This document shows, one piece after another, positions 17,971 to 25,442 of a stretch of 64,000 nt of DNA. The translations under genes and the position numbers were made by a program. The DNA comes from Salinispora oceanensis (GTDB lineage: Bacteria; Actinomycetota; Actinomycetes; Mycobacteriales; Micromonosporaceae). The notes under the pieces are model-generated. The model was not told the DNA's origin. It was given only the letters and a program-made list of their open reading frames with translations, and did no database searches. The stretch is taken from contig NZ_KB911579.1 in the NCBI RefSeq assembly GCF_000383575.1, forward strand, positions 4,070,617 through 4,134,616, given 5' to 3'. Position 1 is the stretch's first letter. Every line of letters starts with the position of its first letter.

Positions 17971-18636
17971 GTGGCACTTCACTCGTTGAGATTTCGTCTG
18001 GTGGACGCACCCTCTTCGGTTGGCGCCAAACGGAGGGCACGGCGGGCGGCCTGGCTCTCCGACACGTTTCCCGACCTCGCCGAGATGAACGTGCTTGACC
18101 TTGGTGGACGGGTGGAGAGCTGGGCAACGGTGCCGGTTCGACCGGCACACGTGCACGTGGTGAATCTGGAGCCGTTGCCGACGGAGCTGCCCGACTGGGC
18201 TGAAGCCGATCATGCCGATGCCTGCGAACTGCCGAGGCGCATTCTTGGCCGTCGGTACGACCTAGTCTTCAGCAACAGCGTCCTGGAGCATGTCGGCGGG
18301 TACGAGCGTCGTCGTCGGATGGCGGAGGCGATCCGTGAGCTGGCCCCTGCGTACTGGGTGCAGACCCCGTACCGGTATTTCCCCGTGGAGCCGGACTGGG
18401 TGGCGCCCGCCATGCAGTTCCTGCCGGTGCCGGCGCGGGTGGTGGTGGCACGGAAGTGGCCCCTGGCCTACACGCCGGGTAAGTCGTACGAGGCGGCGAT
18501 GCGACAGGTCCTGACGACCGAACTGATCGGTCGAGCGGAGCTGCGTTACCTATTCCCGGACGCGGGCATCCGTAACGAGCGTCTGCTCGGCCTCACCAAA
18601 TCGTTGATCGCAATTCGAAAATCATCCTCGGCGTGA
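17971..18636 (+). CDS. class I SAM-dependent methyltransferase
   Basis: Protein of 221 residues with a recognisable methyltransferase core: VLDLGG (motif I, about residues 45-50), an acidic residue after the second strand (NLEPLP), and DLVFSNSVLEHVGG (motif IV/post-IV), similar to Methyltransf_11 members. GTG 17971 follows AGGTATAGGAG. It is the last gene of the polysaccharide block, 80 bases after the glycosyltransferase. O-methylation of a sugar would fit the neighbourhood, but the substrate is unknown. Confidence 0.78.
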   Translation: MALHSLRFRLVDAPSSVGAKRRARRAAWLSDTFPDLAEMNVLDLGGRVESWATVPVRPAHVHVVNLEPLPTELPDWAEADHADACELPRRILGRRYDLVFSNSVLEHVGGYERRRRMAEAIRELAPAYWVQTPYRYFPVEPDWVAPAMQFLPVPARVVVARKWPLAYTPGKSYEAAMRQVLTTELIGRAELRYLFPDAGIRNERLLGLTKSLIAIRKSSSA

Positions 18637-18854
18637 CCGGTGCGCGGGTTTCACCGAGGCTGAGGTCGTGGGGCGCGGTGTCCCGCTCATATTGCGGGAG
18701 TCATTAAGAATGCGCGAAACCGGCTTGAGGTGGGCTGAATTGAACACGTCCACCGCAGCACCTTTCTTGGTGCGGATGAACGGGTCTTTGACCCAAGCAG
18801 CTCCGGCCTTGCTTCGGTGGTATTTCTGGTTCGTCGGGACGGGCCGGGGCCGGT
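18637..18854. other. convergent intergenic region with small hairpins
   Basis: No convincing gene. This stretch separates the polysaccharide block from the convergent antiporter gene and is visibly lower in GC than its flanks. It contains three short perfect stems: 18681-18686/18694-18699 (loop TCATATT), 18758-18762/18769-18773 (loop TTTCTT) and 18782-18786/18790-18794 (loop TTT). Together they could end transcription from both sides. Short open frames exist on both strands but carry no recognised motif. Confidence 0.45.
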
Positions 18855-20120
18855 CTACGGCGGCGGCTGGTCCCCGTCGCTGCGGCGTTCTCGGCGATCG
18901 GCCGGGGCTGCCTGTAGTCGTTCTGACCACTGGGGGGTCATCGCCGGGTTGAAGATCCGGGCGACCAGGACGTCGGTTGACGAGTGCGCCAGGATCGACA
19001 AGACGACGGTCAGCGCCACCAGGTGGAACACCTCGTCTCCCGCGGTGATCCCGGCCTGGAGCACGAGCAGACCGTAGACCACCGAGGCGAAACCCTTCGG
19101 GCCGAACCACATGGCGGCGAACTGCTCGGTGCGGCTCAGCTTCGAACCGAGGAATGACACCGCGAGCGCGAGTGGGCGGGCCACCACGATGGCCAACACC
19201 GCGAAGAGCCAGCCGGTCCAGTTGATCTCACTGAGGAACTTCACCGAGATCAGGGCGCCGAACACCAGCAGGGCGGCGAGCTTGAAGAGTTCGGCGATCA
19301 GCTCGCCGAAGTGTTCGAAGCTCTCCCGCTGTCGCTCGCCGAAGGTGGCCACGGTGATGCCGGCGGCGAACGCGGCGAGGAAGAGGTTGGCGTGGGTGAT
19401 CAGCCCCAGCGCGAGGACCAGCAGGCCGATCGCCACACCGTTGAGGGGCTCGTACTTGGTGGAGGCGGAGAAGAACCGCCCCTTCTCCAACTGCAGGGCC
19501 AGCCACGGCACCGCCACCCCGATCACCAGGCCCAGGAGCAGTTCGGTCCCCAGCTCGTCAAGGTGCAGGTCGTCGGAGCCCTCCACGACCGTCAGGAAGA
19601 GGATGACGAACGGCAACGCGAGGCCGTCGTTGATGCCGGACTCGACGTTGAGCAGGTGCCGCAGCCGGCGCGGAACGCCCACGTTGCCGACCAGGGCGGC
19701 GGCGAAGACCGGGTCGGTGGGGGCGAGCACCGCCCCGATCAGCAGTGCCTCCGGCCAGTCGAGCCCGGCCACGTAGTGCGCCAATACGGCGGTGATCAGG
19801 AGGGTCAGCGGCAGCCCCCAGCCGAGCGCCCGCCCGGGCAGCCGCCACGCCGCGCGTAGGTCGGCGAAGCCGACCCGCATGCCGTCGGTGAAGAGCACGG
19901 TGAAGAGTGCCAGCTCCGCGAGCCCGGCGACGATCTCGCTGTCGGCGGTGATCTCCAGGACACCGGTGGTGTCCGGGCCGAGCAGGATGCCGGCGAGGAG
20001 GAATACCACGGCGGTGGAGAGGATGCTGCGGTGCGCGAGGCTGGACAGCAGGACGGCCAGCAGCAGCACGGCTGCGAACGCGAGGAGCAGCACCGGGGCC
20101 TCCGGGTGGGTCGAAACCAC
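18855..20120 (-). CDS. Na+/H+ antiporter (CPA1-type cation:proton antiporter)
   Basis: Integral membrane protein of 421 residues with about twelve hydrophobic helices and the conserved APTDPVFAAALV segment (an Asp-containing core motif of the CPA1/NhaP superfamily) followed by ESGINDGLALPFV. These two acidic motifs bind the transported cation in the family. GTG start at 20120. It exchanges Na+ (or K+) for protons, giving pH and salt homeostasis. It stands alone on the minus strand between the polysaccharide block and aroC; the ion specificity cannot be read from sequence. Confidence 0.9.
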   Translation of the reverse strand: MVSTHPEAPVLLLAFAAVLLLAVLLSSLAHRSILSTAVVFLLAGILLGPDTTGVLEITADSEIVAGLAELALFTVLFTDGMRVGFADLRAAWRLPGRALGWGLPLTLLITAVLAHYVAGLDWPEALLIGAVLAPTDPVFAAALVGNVGVPRRLRHLLNVESGINDGLALPFVILFLTVVEGSDDLHLDELGTELLLGLVIGVAVPWLALQLEKGRFFSASTKYEPLNGVAIGLLVLALGLITHANLFLAAFAAGITVATFGERQRESFEHFGELIAELFKLAALLVFGALISVKFLSEINWTGWLFAVLAIVVARPLALAVSFLGSKLSRTEQFAAMWFGPKGFASVVYGLLVLQAGITAGDEVFHLVALTVVLSILAHSSTDVLVARIFNPAMTPQWSERLQAAPADRRERRSDGDQPPP

Positions 20121-20275
20121 GTCGTTGCCGACCAGACTTCCGGGAGGCCGCCATGATCGTACGGATTCGCTGCCAACGGGGGCGATCGTGACCGTCTCGC
20201 GGACAGTCGTGTCCGCAGGGCGAGACGGGCCGGGTGTGGCACCCGGCGTCGACCGGGCGTGCCAGACTGGCCGTT

Positions 20276-21454
20276 GTGTTGCGCTGGTTGACTGCAGGGG
20301 AATCGCACGGTCCCGCCCTCGTCGCGTTGCTCGAGGGGGTCCCGGCCGGGGTCGAGGTGACCACCGAGGAGATCGCCGGTGAGCTGGCCCGGCGTCGCCT
20401 CGGCTACGGCCGTGGTGCCCGGATGGCGTTCGAACAGGACGAGATCGAGATCATCGGTGGGCTGCGGCATGGGGTGACCCTGGGCAGTCCGGTGGCGATC
20501 CGGGTCGGCAACTCCGAGTGGCCCAAGTGGCGCACGGTGATGGCGGCCGACCCGGTCGACCCGGCGGAGCTGGCCCGGCAGGCGCGTAACGCGCCGCTGA
20601 CCCGTCCCCGGCCGGGGCACGCCGACCTGGCCGGCATGCAGAAGTACGGGCACACCGATGCCCGCCCGATCCTCGAACGGGCCAGCGCCCGGGAGACGGC
20701 TGCCCGGGTCGCCGTCGGCACCGTCGCCAAGGCCCTGCTCCGGCAGTCGCTGGGCATCGAGGTCATCTCGCACGTCGTGGAGCTGGGGTCAGTCGCGACG
20801 AAACCGGGGCTGCGACCCAGCCCGGCCGACGCCGAACGGATCGACGCGGACCCGCTGCGCTGTCTGGACCCGGAGGCGAGCCTCCGGATGGTCGCCGAGG
20901 TGGACGCCGCGAAGAAGGACGCCGACACGCTCGGCGGCGTGGTCGAGGTGCTGGCGTACGGGGTGCCCCCGGGGCTCGGCAGCCACGTGCAGTGGGACCG
21001 GAAGCTGGACGCCCGGCTGGCCACCGCGCTGATGTCCATTCAGGCGATCAAGGGGGTGGAGATCGGCGACGGCTGGCAGCAGGCGCGTTCCCGGGGCTCG
21101 GTCGCGCACGACGAGATCATCCCCACCGCGACCGGTGTGCGGCGAGTCACCGACCGGGCCGGCGGCCTGGAGGGGGGTATCACCACCGGTGAGCCGCTGC
21201 GGGTGCGGGCCGCGATGAAGCCGATCTCCTCCCTGAACCGCGCGCTGTCGACGGTGGATGTCACCTCCGGTGAGCCCGCCACCGCGATCAACCAACGCTC
21301 GGACGTGTGCGCGGTCCCGGCCGCGGGGGTCGTCGCCGAGGCGATGGTGGCGCTGGTGCTGGCCGAGGCGGCGGTGGAGAAGCTCGGCGGCGACTCGGTG
21401 GCCGAGCAGCGCCGCAACCTCGCCGGCTACCTCGACGCGCTGGTTGTCCGCTGA
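20276..21454 (+). CDS. aroC: chorismate synthase
   Basis: Converts EPSP to chorismate using reduced FMN, last step of the shikimate pathway. The 392 residues begin at GTG 20276 with the family N-terminus LRWLTAGESHGP. Further conserved blocks are YGRGARM, the NSEWPKW insert, TRPRPGHADL, RASARETAARVAVG and the FMN-binding C-terminal NQRSDVCAVPA. A CAGACT hexamer at 20263-20268 followed by seven bases and the GTG, with no ribosome site, suggests a leaderless mRNA. The stop overlaps the aroK start (TGATG). Confidence 0.97.
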   Translation: MLRWLTAGESHGPALVALLEGVPAGVEVTTEEIAGELARRRLGYGRGARMAFEQDEIEIIGGLRHGVTLGSPVAIRVGNSEWPKWRTVMAADPVDPAELARQARNAPLTRPRPGHADLAGMQKYGHTDARPILERASARETAARVAVGTVAKALLRQSLGIEVISHVVELGSVATKPGLRPSPADAERIDADPLRCLDPEASLRMVAEVDAAKKDADTLGGVVEVLAYGVPPGLGSHVQWDRKLDARLATALMSIQAIKGVEIGDGWQQARSRGSVAHDEIIPTATGVRRVTDRAGGLEGGITTGEPLRVRAAMKPISSLNRALSTVDVTSGEPATAINQRSDVCAVPAAGVVAEAMVALVLAEAAVEKLGGDSVAEQRRNLAGYLDALVVR

Positions 21455-21957
21455 TGGCGCCGGTCTGTGTGTTGGTGGGCCCGCCCGGCTCGGGCAAGAC
21501 CACCGTCGGGCGAGCCCTCGCCGAGCTGCTCGGGGTGGAGTTCCGGGACACCGACCTGGACATCGAGGCGACGGCGGGCAAGCCGATCTCGGAGATCTTC
21601 ATCGACGAGGGGGAGGCGCACTTCCGTACCCTCGAACGGGCGGCGGTGGCGACGGCGCTCGCCGCCGGCAGCGGCGTGCTCGCCCTCGGCGGTGGTGCCG
21701 TGCTCGCCGAACAGACCCGGGCCGCGCTGGCCGGCCACACCGTCGTGTACCTGTCGGTGGAGCTGCCCGACGCGGTACGCCGGGTCGGACTCGGTGCCGG
21801 ACGACCCCTGCTCGCGGTCAATCCGCGGGCCACTCTCAAGCACCTGCTGGAGCAGCGCCGCCCGCACTACGCGGCGGTGGCGACGGCGACGGTGGTGACC
21901 GACGGCCGCACGCCGGAGCAGCTCGCGGCCGAGGTCGCCGCGCTGCTCCCCACCTGA
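21454..21957 (+). CDS. aroK: shikimate kinase
   Basis: ATP-dependent phosphorylation of shikimate at the 3-hydroxyl. The 167 residues have the Walker A loop GPPGSGKTT (residues 9-17), the shikimate-binding D-T-D motif (FRDTDLDIE), EGEAHFRTLE, and the GGGAV loop; the lid region carries GAGRPLL. ATG 21454 overlaps the aroC stop by one base, so it is translationally coupled. A longer reading of this frame starts inside aroC and is rejected. Confidence 0.97.
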   Translation: MAPVCVLVGPPGSGKTTVGRALAELLGVEFRDTDLDIEATAGKPISEIFIDEGEAHFRTLERAAVATALAAGSGVLALGGGAVLAEQTRAALAGHTVVYLSVELPDAVRRVGLGAGRPLLAVNPRATLKHLLEQRRPHYAAVATATVVTDGRTPEQLAAEVAALLPT

Positions 21958-21961
21958 CGGT

Positions 21962-21967
21962 TAGGCT
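21962..21967 (+). promoter_or_regulatory. candidate -10 element for leaderless aroB
   Basis: TAGGCT lies three bases after the aroK stop, followed by seven bases and the aroB ATG, with no Shine-Dalgarno between. This is the geometry of leaderless actinobacterial transcripts. No good -35 is seen. It may provide a second promoter inside the operon. Confidence 0.4.
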
Positions 21968-21974
21968 GCGCGCG

Positions 21975-23048
21975 ATGGACGAGATTACCCGGATCCCGGT
22001 TGGCGGTGACCAGCCGTACGACGTGTTGGTGGGGCGCGACCTGCCAGACCTGCCGCGGTTGCTGCCGGGCGCGGAGCGGCTGGCCGTGCTGTACGCGTCG
22101 CCGATGCAGGGCTGGGCCGAGCAGCTGGCGGAGCGGACCCGGGCGGATGGGGTGTCGCCGCTGCTGGTCGAGGTGCCGGACGCGGAGGCGGGTAAGCAGA
22201 TTGAGGTCGCCGCCAGCTGTTGGGAACGGCTCGGTGCGGCGGGCTTCACCCGCGCCGACGCGGTCGTTGGGGTGGGCGGCGGCGCGGTTACCGACCTGGC
22301 CGGCTTCGTCGCGGCCTGCTGGCTGCGCGGGGTGCGTTGGGTGCCGGTGGCGACGTCGCTGCTGGGCATGGTGGACGCGGCGGTAGGGGGCAAGACCGGA
22401 ATCAATACCTCCGCCGGTAAGAACCTGGTCGGTGCCTTTCACCGCCCGGCCGGGGTGATCTGTGACCTGACCGCGCTGGACAGCCTCTCCCCGACCGACC
22501 TGGCCGCGGGAATGGCCGAGGTGGTCAAGTGTGGCTTCATCGCCGACCCGGTGATCCTTGACCTGGTCGAGCGGGAGCCGGCCGTCGCCATGGACCCGGC
22601 AGGGTCGGTGCTCCGGGAGCTGATCGAGCGGGCGATCCGGGTCAAGGCGCAGGTCGTCGCGGGGGACCTTCGCGAGTCGGGGGCCCGGGAGATATTGAAC
22701 TACGGGCACACCCTGGCGCACGCCATCGAGAAGGTGGAGGGCTACCGCTGGCGGCACGGCCACGCGGTCGCGGTGGGGCTGGTCTACGCGGCGGCCCTGG
22801 CCCAGCTCGAGGGGCGGCTGGACGCGCAGACCGCGCAGCGGCACCGGGCGGTGGTGGGTGCGCTGGGCCTGCCCACCGGATATCGGGCGGAGGCCTGGCC
22901 GGAGCTGCTCGCCACGATGCGGGTGGACAAGAAGGCACGGGGCAGCATCCTGCGTTTCGTCGTACTGGCCGGGCTCGCCCGCCCGACGATTCTCGCGGCG
23001 CCCTCCGACGAGTTGCTGCACGCCGCCTACCAGGAGATCGCCGAATGA
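21975..23048 (+). CDS. aroB: 3-dehydroquinate synthase
   Basis: NAD-dependent metalloenzyme making 3-dehydroquinate from DAHP, second step of the chorismate pathway. The 357 residues contain the conserved VGVGGGAVTDLAGF cofactor loop, DAAVGGKTGIN, KNLVGAFH, the AEVVKCGFI block and the metal-ligand region EILNYGHTLAHAIE with HGHAVAVG. ATG 21975 is preceded by only 17 bases of non-coding sequence after aroK; a longer reading through aroK is rejected. The stop overlaps aroQ (ATGA). Confidence 0.97.
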   Translation: MDEITRIPVGGDQPYDVLVGRDLPDLPRLLPGAERLAVLYASPMQGWAEQLAERTRADGVSPLLVEVPDAEAGKQIEVAASCWERLGAAGFTRADAVVGVGGGAVTDLAGFVAACWLRGVRWVPVATSLLGMVDAAVGGKTGINTSAGKNLVGAFHRPAGVICDLTALDSLSPTDLAAGMAEVVKCGFIADPVILDLVEREPAVAMDPAGSVLRELIERAIRVKAQVVAGDLRESGAREILNYGHTLAHAIEKVEGYRWRHGHAVAVGLVYAAALAQLEGRLDAQTAQRHRAVVGALGLPTGYRAEAWPELLATMRVDKKARGSILRFVVLAGLARPTILAAPSDELLHAAYQEIAE

Positions 23049-23476
23049 GGGTGTACGTGCTCAACGGGCCCAATCTGGGCCGCCTGGGCACCCGGCAACC
23101 GGAGGTCTACGGCACCACCACCTACGCCGACCTCGTCGAGCTGTGCCAGCAGACCGGGCGGGAGCTGGGGCTGGAGGTGGTCGTCCGGCAGACCGACGCC
23201 GAGCATGAGCTGCTCGGCTGGCTGCATGAGGCTGCTGACCTGGGCGCTTGCGTGGTGCTCAATCCAGCCGCCTGGTCGCACTACTCGGTCGCGGTACGGG
23301 ACGCCTGCGCCCTGCTGCGTGCCCCGTTGGTGGAGGTGCACCTCTCCAACATCCATTCCCGGGAGGCGTTCCGGCACCATTCGGTGGTCTCGGCGGTGGC
23401 GACCGGGGTGATCTGTGGGCTGGGCGTGGACGGCTACCGCCTGGCCCTGCACCACCTGGCGGCCCGGGTCTGCTGA
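23045..23476 (+). CDS. aroQ: type II 3-dehydroquinate dehydratase
   Basis: Dehydrates 3-dehydroquinate to 3-dehydroshikimate. The 143 residues have the type II signature: YVLNGPNLGRLGTRQP near the N-terminus, the flexible loop with the catalytic Tyr (EVYGTTTY), ILNP-like LNPAAWSHYS with the catalytic-site residues, and VEVHLSNIHSRE with the conserved His. Type II enzymes form dodecamers. It overlaps aroB by four bases, so it completes a coupled aroC-K-B-Q unit. Confidence 0.96.
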   Translation: MRVYVLNGPNLGRLGTRQPEVYGTTTYADLVELCQQTGRELGLEVVVRQTDAEHELLGWLHEAADLGACVVLNPAAWSHYSVAVRDACALLRAPLVEVHLSNIHSREAFRHHSVVSAVATGVICGLGVDGYRLALHHLAARVC

Positions 23477-23528
23477 TCGTCGGCGCGGCCGCGGCTTGCT
23501 CGGGCGAGCCTGCCCAATCGCGGCCTAG

Positions 23529-23534
23529 TAGACT
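23529..23534 (+). promoter_or_regulatory. candidate -10 element upstream of efp
   Basis: TAGACT about 39 bases before the efp start in the 96-base gap after aroQ. It matches the common actinobacterial -10, but no matching -35 at 17-18 bases was found, so the call is tentative. Confidence 0.3.
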
Positions 23535-23572
23535 TGCTGGGTCTGTCCGCCACCTTATGATCAAGGCAGGAA

Positions 23573-24130
23573 ATGGCCACCACCAACGACCTGAAAAACG
23601 GCATGGTACTCAACCTCGACGGTGAGCTCTGGGCCGTCGTCGAGTTCCAGCACGTCAAGCCCGGAAAGGGTGGTGCGTTCGTGCGCACCACGCTGAAGAA
23701 CGTGCTCTCCGGCAAGGTGGTCGACAAGACCTTCAATGCGGGCACCAAGGTCGAGACCGCGACCGTCGACAAGCGTACGATGCAGTACCTGTACGCCGAC
23801 GGCGAGGACTTCGTCTTCATGGACCTGGAGACGTTCGACCAGATCAATGTGCTCGGCGACACGGTCGGCGAGGCCGCGAACTATCTGCTGCCCGAGGCCG
23901 AGGCGACGGTCGCCACCCACGAGGGGGTGCCGCTCTACGTGGAGCTGCCGACCAGCGTGGTGCTCGAGATCACGTACACCGAGCCGGGCCTCCAGGGAGA
24001 CCGTTCGACCGGTGGTAGCAAGCCGGCCACGGTCGAGACCGGCGCGACCGTGCAGGTGCCGCTCTTCATCACCACCGGCGAGAAGATCAAGGTCGACACC
24101 CGCGACGGCCGTTACCTCGGCCGCGCCTGA
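23573..24130 (+). CDS. efp: translation elongation factor P
   Basis: Relieves ribosome stalling at consecutive prolines. The 185 residues show the three-domain EF-P layout: KOW-like N-terminus with the loop KPGKGGAFVR (Lys at the tip, about residue 32), an OB middle domain, and a C-terminal OB domain ending in GEKIKVDTRDGRYLGRA. A weak site (AGGCAGGAA) precedes ATG 23573. The stop overlaps the nusB ATG (TGATGG), so the pair is co-translated; together with nusB this is the conserved actinobacterial order. Confidence 0.98.
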   Translation: MATTNDLKNGMVLNLDGELWAVVEFQHVKPGKGGAFVRTTLKNVLSGKVVDKTFNAGTKVETATVDKRTMQYLYADGEDFVFMDLETFDQINVLGDTVGEAANYLLPEAEATVATHEGVPLYVELPTSVVLEITYTEPGLQGDRSTGGSKPATVETGATVQVPLFITTGEKIKVDTRDGRYLGRA

Positions 24131-24564
24131 TGGCCGAGGGGCCCAAGCAGCAGATGCCGGCGCGTCGCAAGGCGCGCAAACGGGCGCTGGACGTGCTCTT
24201 CGAGGCGGACCTGCGGGGCCGTCCACCGGTCGAGGTGCTCGCCGGCTACGTGGAGCGGATCGAGAAGCCCCGACCGGAGCATCTGGGATACGCGGTCGGC
24301 CTGGTTGAGGGGGTCGCTGCCCACCTGGACCGGGTTGACGAGCTGATCGCCAGCTACGCCGAGGGGTGGACGCTGGACCGGATGCCGACCGTTGATCGGA
24401 ATCTTGCCCGGATCGCGGTCTACGAGCTGCTCTACGTGGACGAGATCGACGACGCGGTGGCGATCAGCGAGGCGGTGGAGTTGGCCCGGCAGATGTCGAC
24501 CGACGATTCACCGCGGTTCCTCAACGGGATTCTCGGCCGGATCGCGGAGTACGCCACCCGGTAG
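24130..24564 (+). CDS. nusB: transcription antitermination protein NusB
   Basis: Protein of 144 residues of the NusB family, all-helical, with RRKARKRALDVLFEADL at the N-terminus (RNA-binding Arg-rich helix) and the C-terminal block AISEAVELARQMSTDDSPRFLNGIL. It binds boxA RNA with NusE (S10) during rRNA transcription. ATG 24130 overlaps the efp stop by one base. A very strong terminator follows 59 bases downstream. Confidence 0.97.
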   Translation: MAEGPKQQMPARRKARKRALDVLFEADLRGRPPVEVLAGYVERIEKPRPEHLGYAVGLVEGVAAHLDRVDELIASYAEGWTLDRMPTVDRNLARIAVYELLYVDEIDDAVAISEAVELARQMSTDDSPRFLNGILGRIAEYATR

Positions 24565-24620
24565 CCGCCACCGGGGTCTCTGGCTCGGAAGCGAGACGGC
24601 CGGAAGCGAGACCGGATAGT

Positions 24621-24658
24621 CGAAAAGGGCCCGTGCCGACCGGCACGGGCCCTTTTCG
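24621..24658 (+). terminator. strong (bidirectional) rho-independent-type terminator
   Basis: Perfect hairpin: arms 24621-24637 and 24642-24658 (17 pairs, core GGGCCCGTGCC), loop GACC. The outer A4/T4 pairs put a T-run at the 3' side for nusB on the plus strand and equally for bldD, which converges from the other strand. It serves both genes. Confidence 0.92.
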
Positions 24659-24669
24659 GGTGGCGCTAC

Positions 24670-25158
24670 TCAGGAGGCGAAGAACGCCCGGGGGTCGGCG
24701 ACGAGGACGCCGTGCTCGTTCAGCCGTTCGATCAGGCCGGACGGCGAGGCGTCGTAGACGATCGCCAGGGCGCGCAGGTCGTCGGCGCGGATCGACAGCA
24801 CCCGGCCGTTGTAGTCGCCGCGCTGCTGCTGGATCGCGCGGGCGTACCGGGCGACGTAGGCGAGGTCCTCCGAGGCCTCGTCGTAGAGCCGCTCGAGGTC
24901 CAGCACGATCTTGCTGGTTGGCTCGTGGCGGACGCCACTGCCGTCCGGCAGTAGCTCGGAGACGGGAACACGGTAGAAGTCGGCCAGCTCGGCCAGGCGG
25001 GACACGGTGACGGCTCGGTCGCCGCGCTCGTATGAGCCAACCACGACGGCCTTCCACCGTCCGTTGGACTTTTCCTCTACGCCCTGCAGGGACAGGCCCT
25101 GCTGCTGGCGAATGGAGCGCAGGCGGGCGCCCAGCGACTTGGCGTACTCAGAGGGCAT
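24670..25158 (-). CDS. bldD: developmental regulator BldD (c-di-GMP-responsive)
   Basis: DNA-binding protein of 162 residues that represses sporulation genes during vegetative growth in streptomycetes. N-terminal XRE-type helix-turn-helix (about residues 10-68, with VEEKSNGRWKAVVVGSYERG). The C-terminal domain carries the c-di-GMP signature RxD-x8-RxxD intact as R113-G-D115 and R124-A-D-D127, so the protein should dimerise on cyclic di-GMP. ATG start at 25158 with GGGAG upstream. A TTGACC/TACCGT promoter lies at 25212-25240 (minus strand). Identity is by close resemblance to the Streptomyces protein. Confidence 0.97.
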   Translation of the reverse strand: MPSEYAKSLGARLRSIRQQQGLSLQGVEEKSNGRWKAVVVGSYERGDRAVTVSRLAELADFYRVPVSELLPDGSGVRHEPTSKIVLDLERLYDEASEDLAYVARYARAIQQQRGDYNGRVLSIRADDLRALAIVYDASPSGLIERLNEHGVLVADPRAFFAS

Positions 25159-25211
25159 TCGGACACTCCCAGTGCTGCTCGGGGTTCTCCCGTCGATCGC
25201 TACGGAGCGTG

Positions 25212-25240
25212 ACGGTACGGGGATTGGGACAGCCGGTCAA
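25212..25240 (-). promoter_or_regulatory. bldD promoter with candidate autoregulatory site
   Basis: Read on the minus strand: -35 TTGACC (25235-25240), a 17-base spacer, -10 TACCGT (25212-25217); transcription would start near 25205, about 47 bases before ATG. Immediately downstream, overlapping the -10, the 13-base stretch at 25200-25212 partly matches the BldD operator consensus (TnACnCnGnGTnA; T, A, C, C, G, T positions fit). BldD autorepression is known in Streptomyces; the operator here is inference. Confidence 0.55.
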
Positions 25241-25413
25241 GTGGTCGTGAACTTTCCCGTTTCATCCTGGGGGAGTTGTCCCAGTTTCGCCGTTCTGTTG
25301 CGGGGCCCTCGGCCGGCGACGGTCGAGACGGTGACCACTGGTAACGTTGCCGGAAGCCCCGGCCCGGTCCGTTCGCGGTCCGCGCCGGTCACTCCGACAT
25401 CCTTTAACGACCC

Positions 25414-25436
25414 GTCCCGTGAGGCGGGGAAGGAGG
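25414..25436 (+). promoter_or_regulatory. PyrR-binding leader hairpin overlapping the pyrR ribosome site
   Basis: The leader reads GTCCCGTGAGGCGGGGAAGGAGG. A stem forms between 25415-25418 and 25427-25430 with GTGAGGC in the loop, the hallmark of PyrR mRNA-binding loops. The AAGGAGG ribosome site (25430-25436) starts at the last base of the stem, six bases before GTG. Mycobacterial pyr operons are known to be repressed by PyrR at translation through such a structure. UMP/UTP-bound PyrR would block initiation and, by coupling, the whole operon. Confidence 0.75.
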
Positions 25437-25442
25437 TCTGCC

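Noticed and set aside
18622..19110. Short open frames around the convergent spacer
   Set aside because: They overlap the antiporter 3' end or the spacer, lack motifs and ribosome sites; I could not tie them to a transposase remnant.
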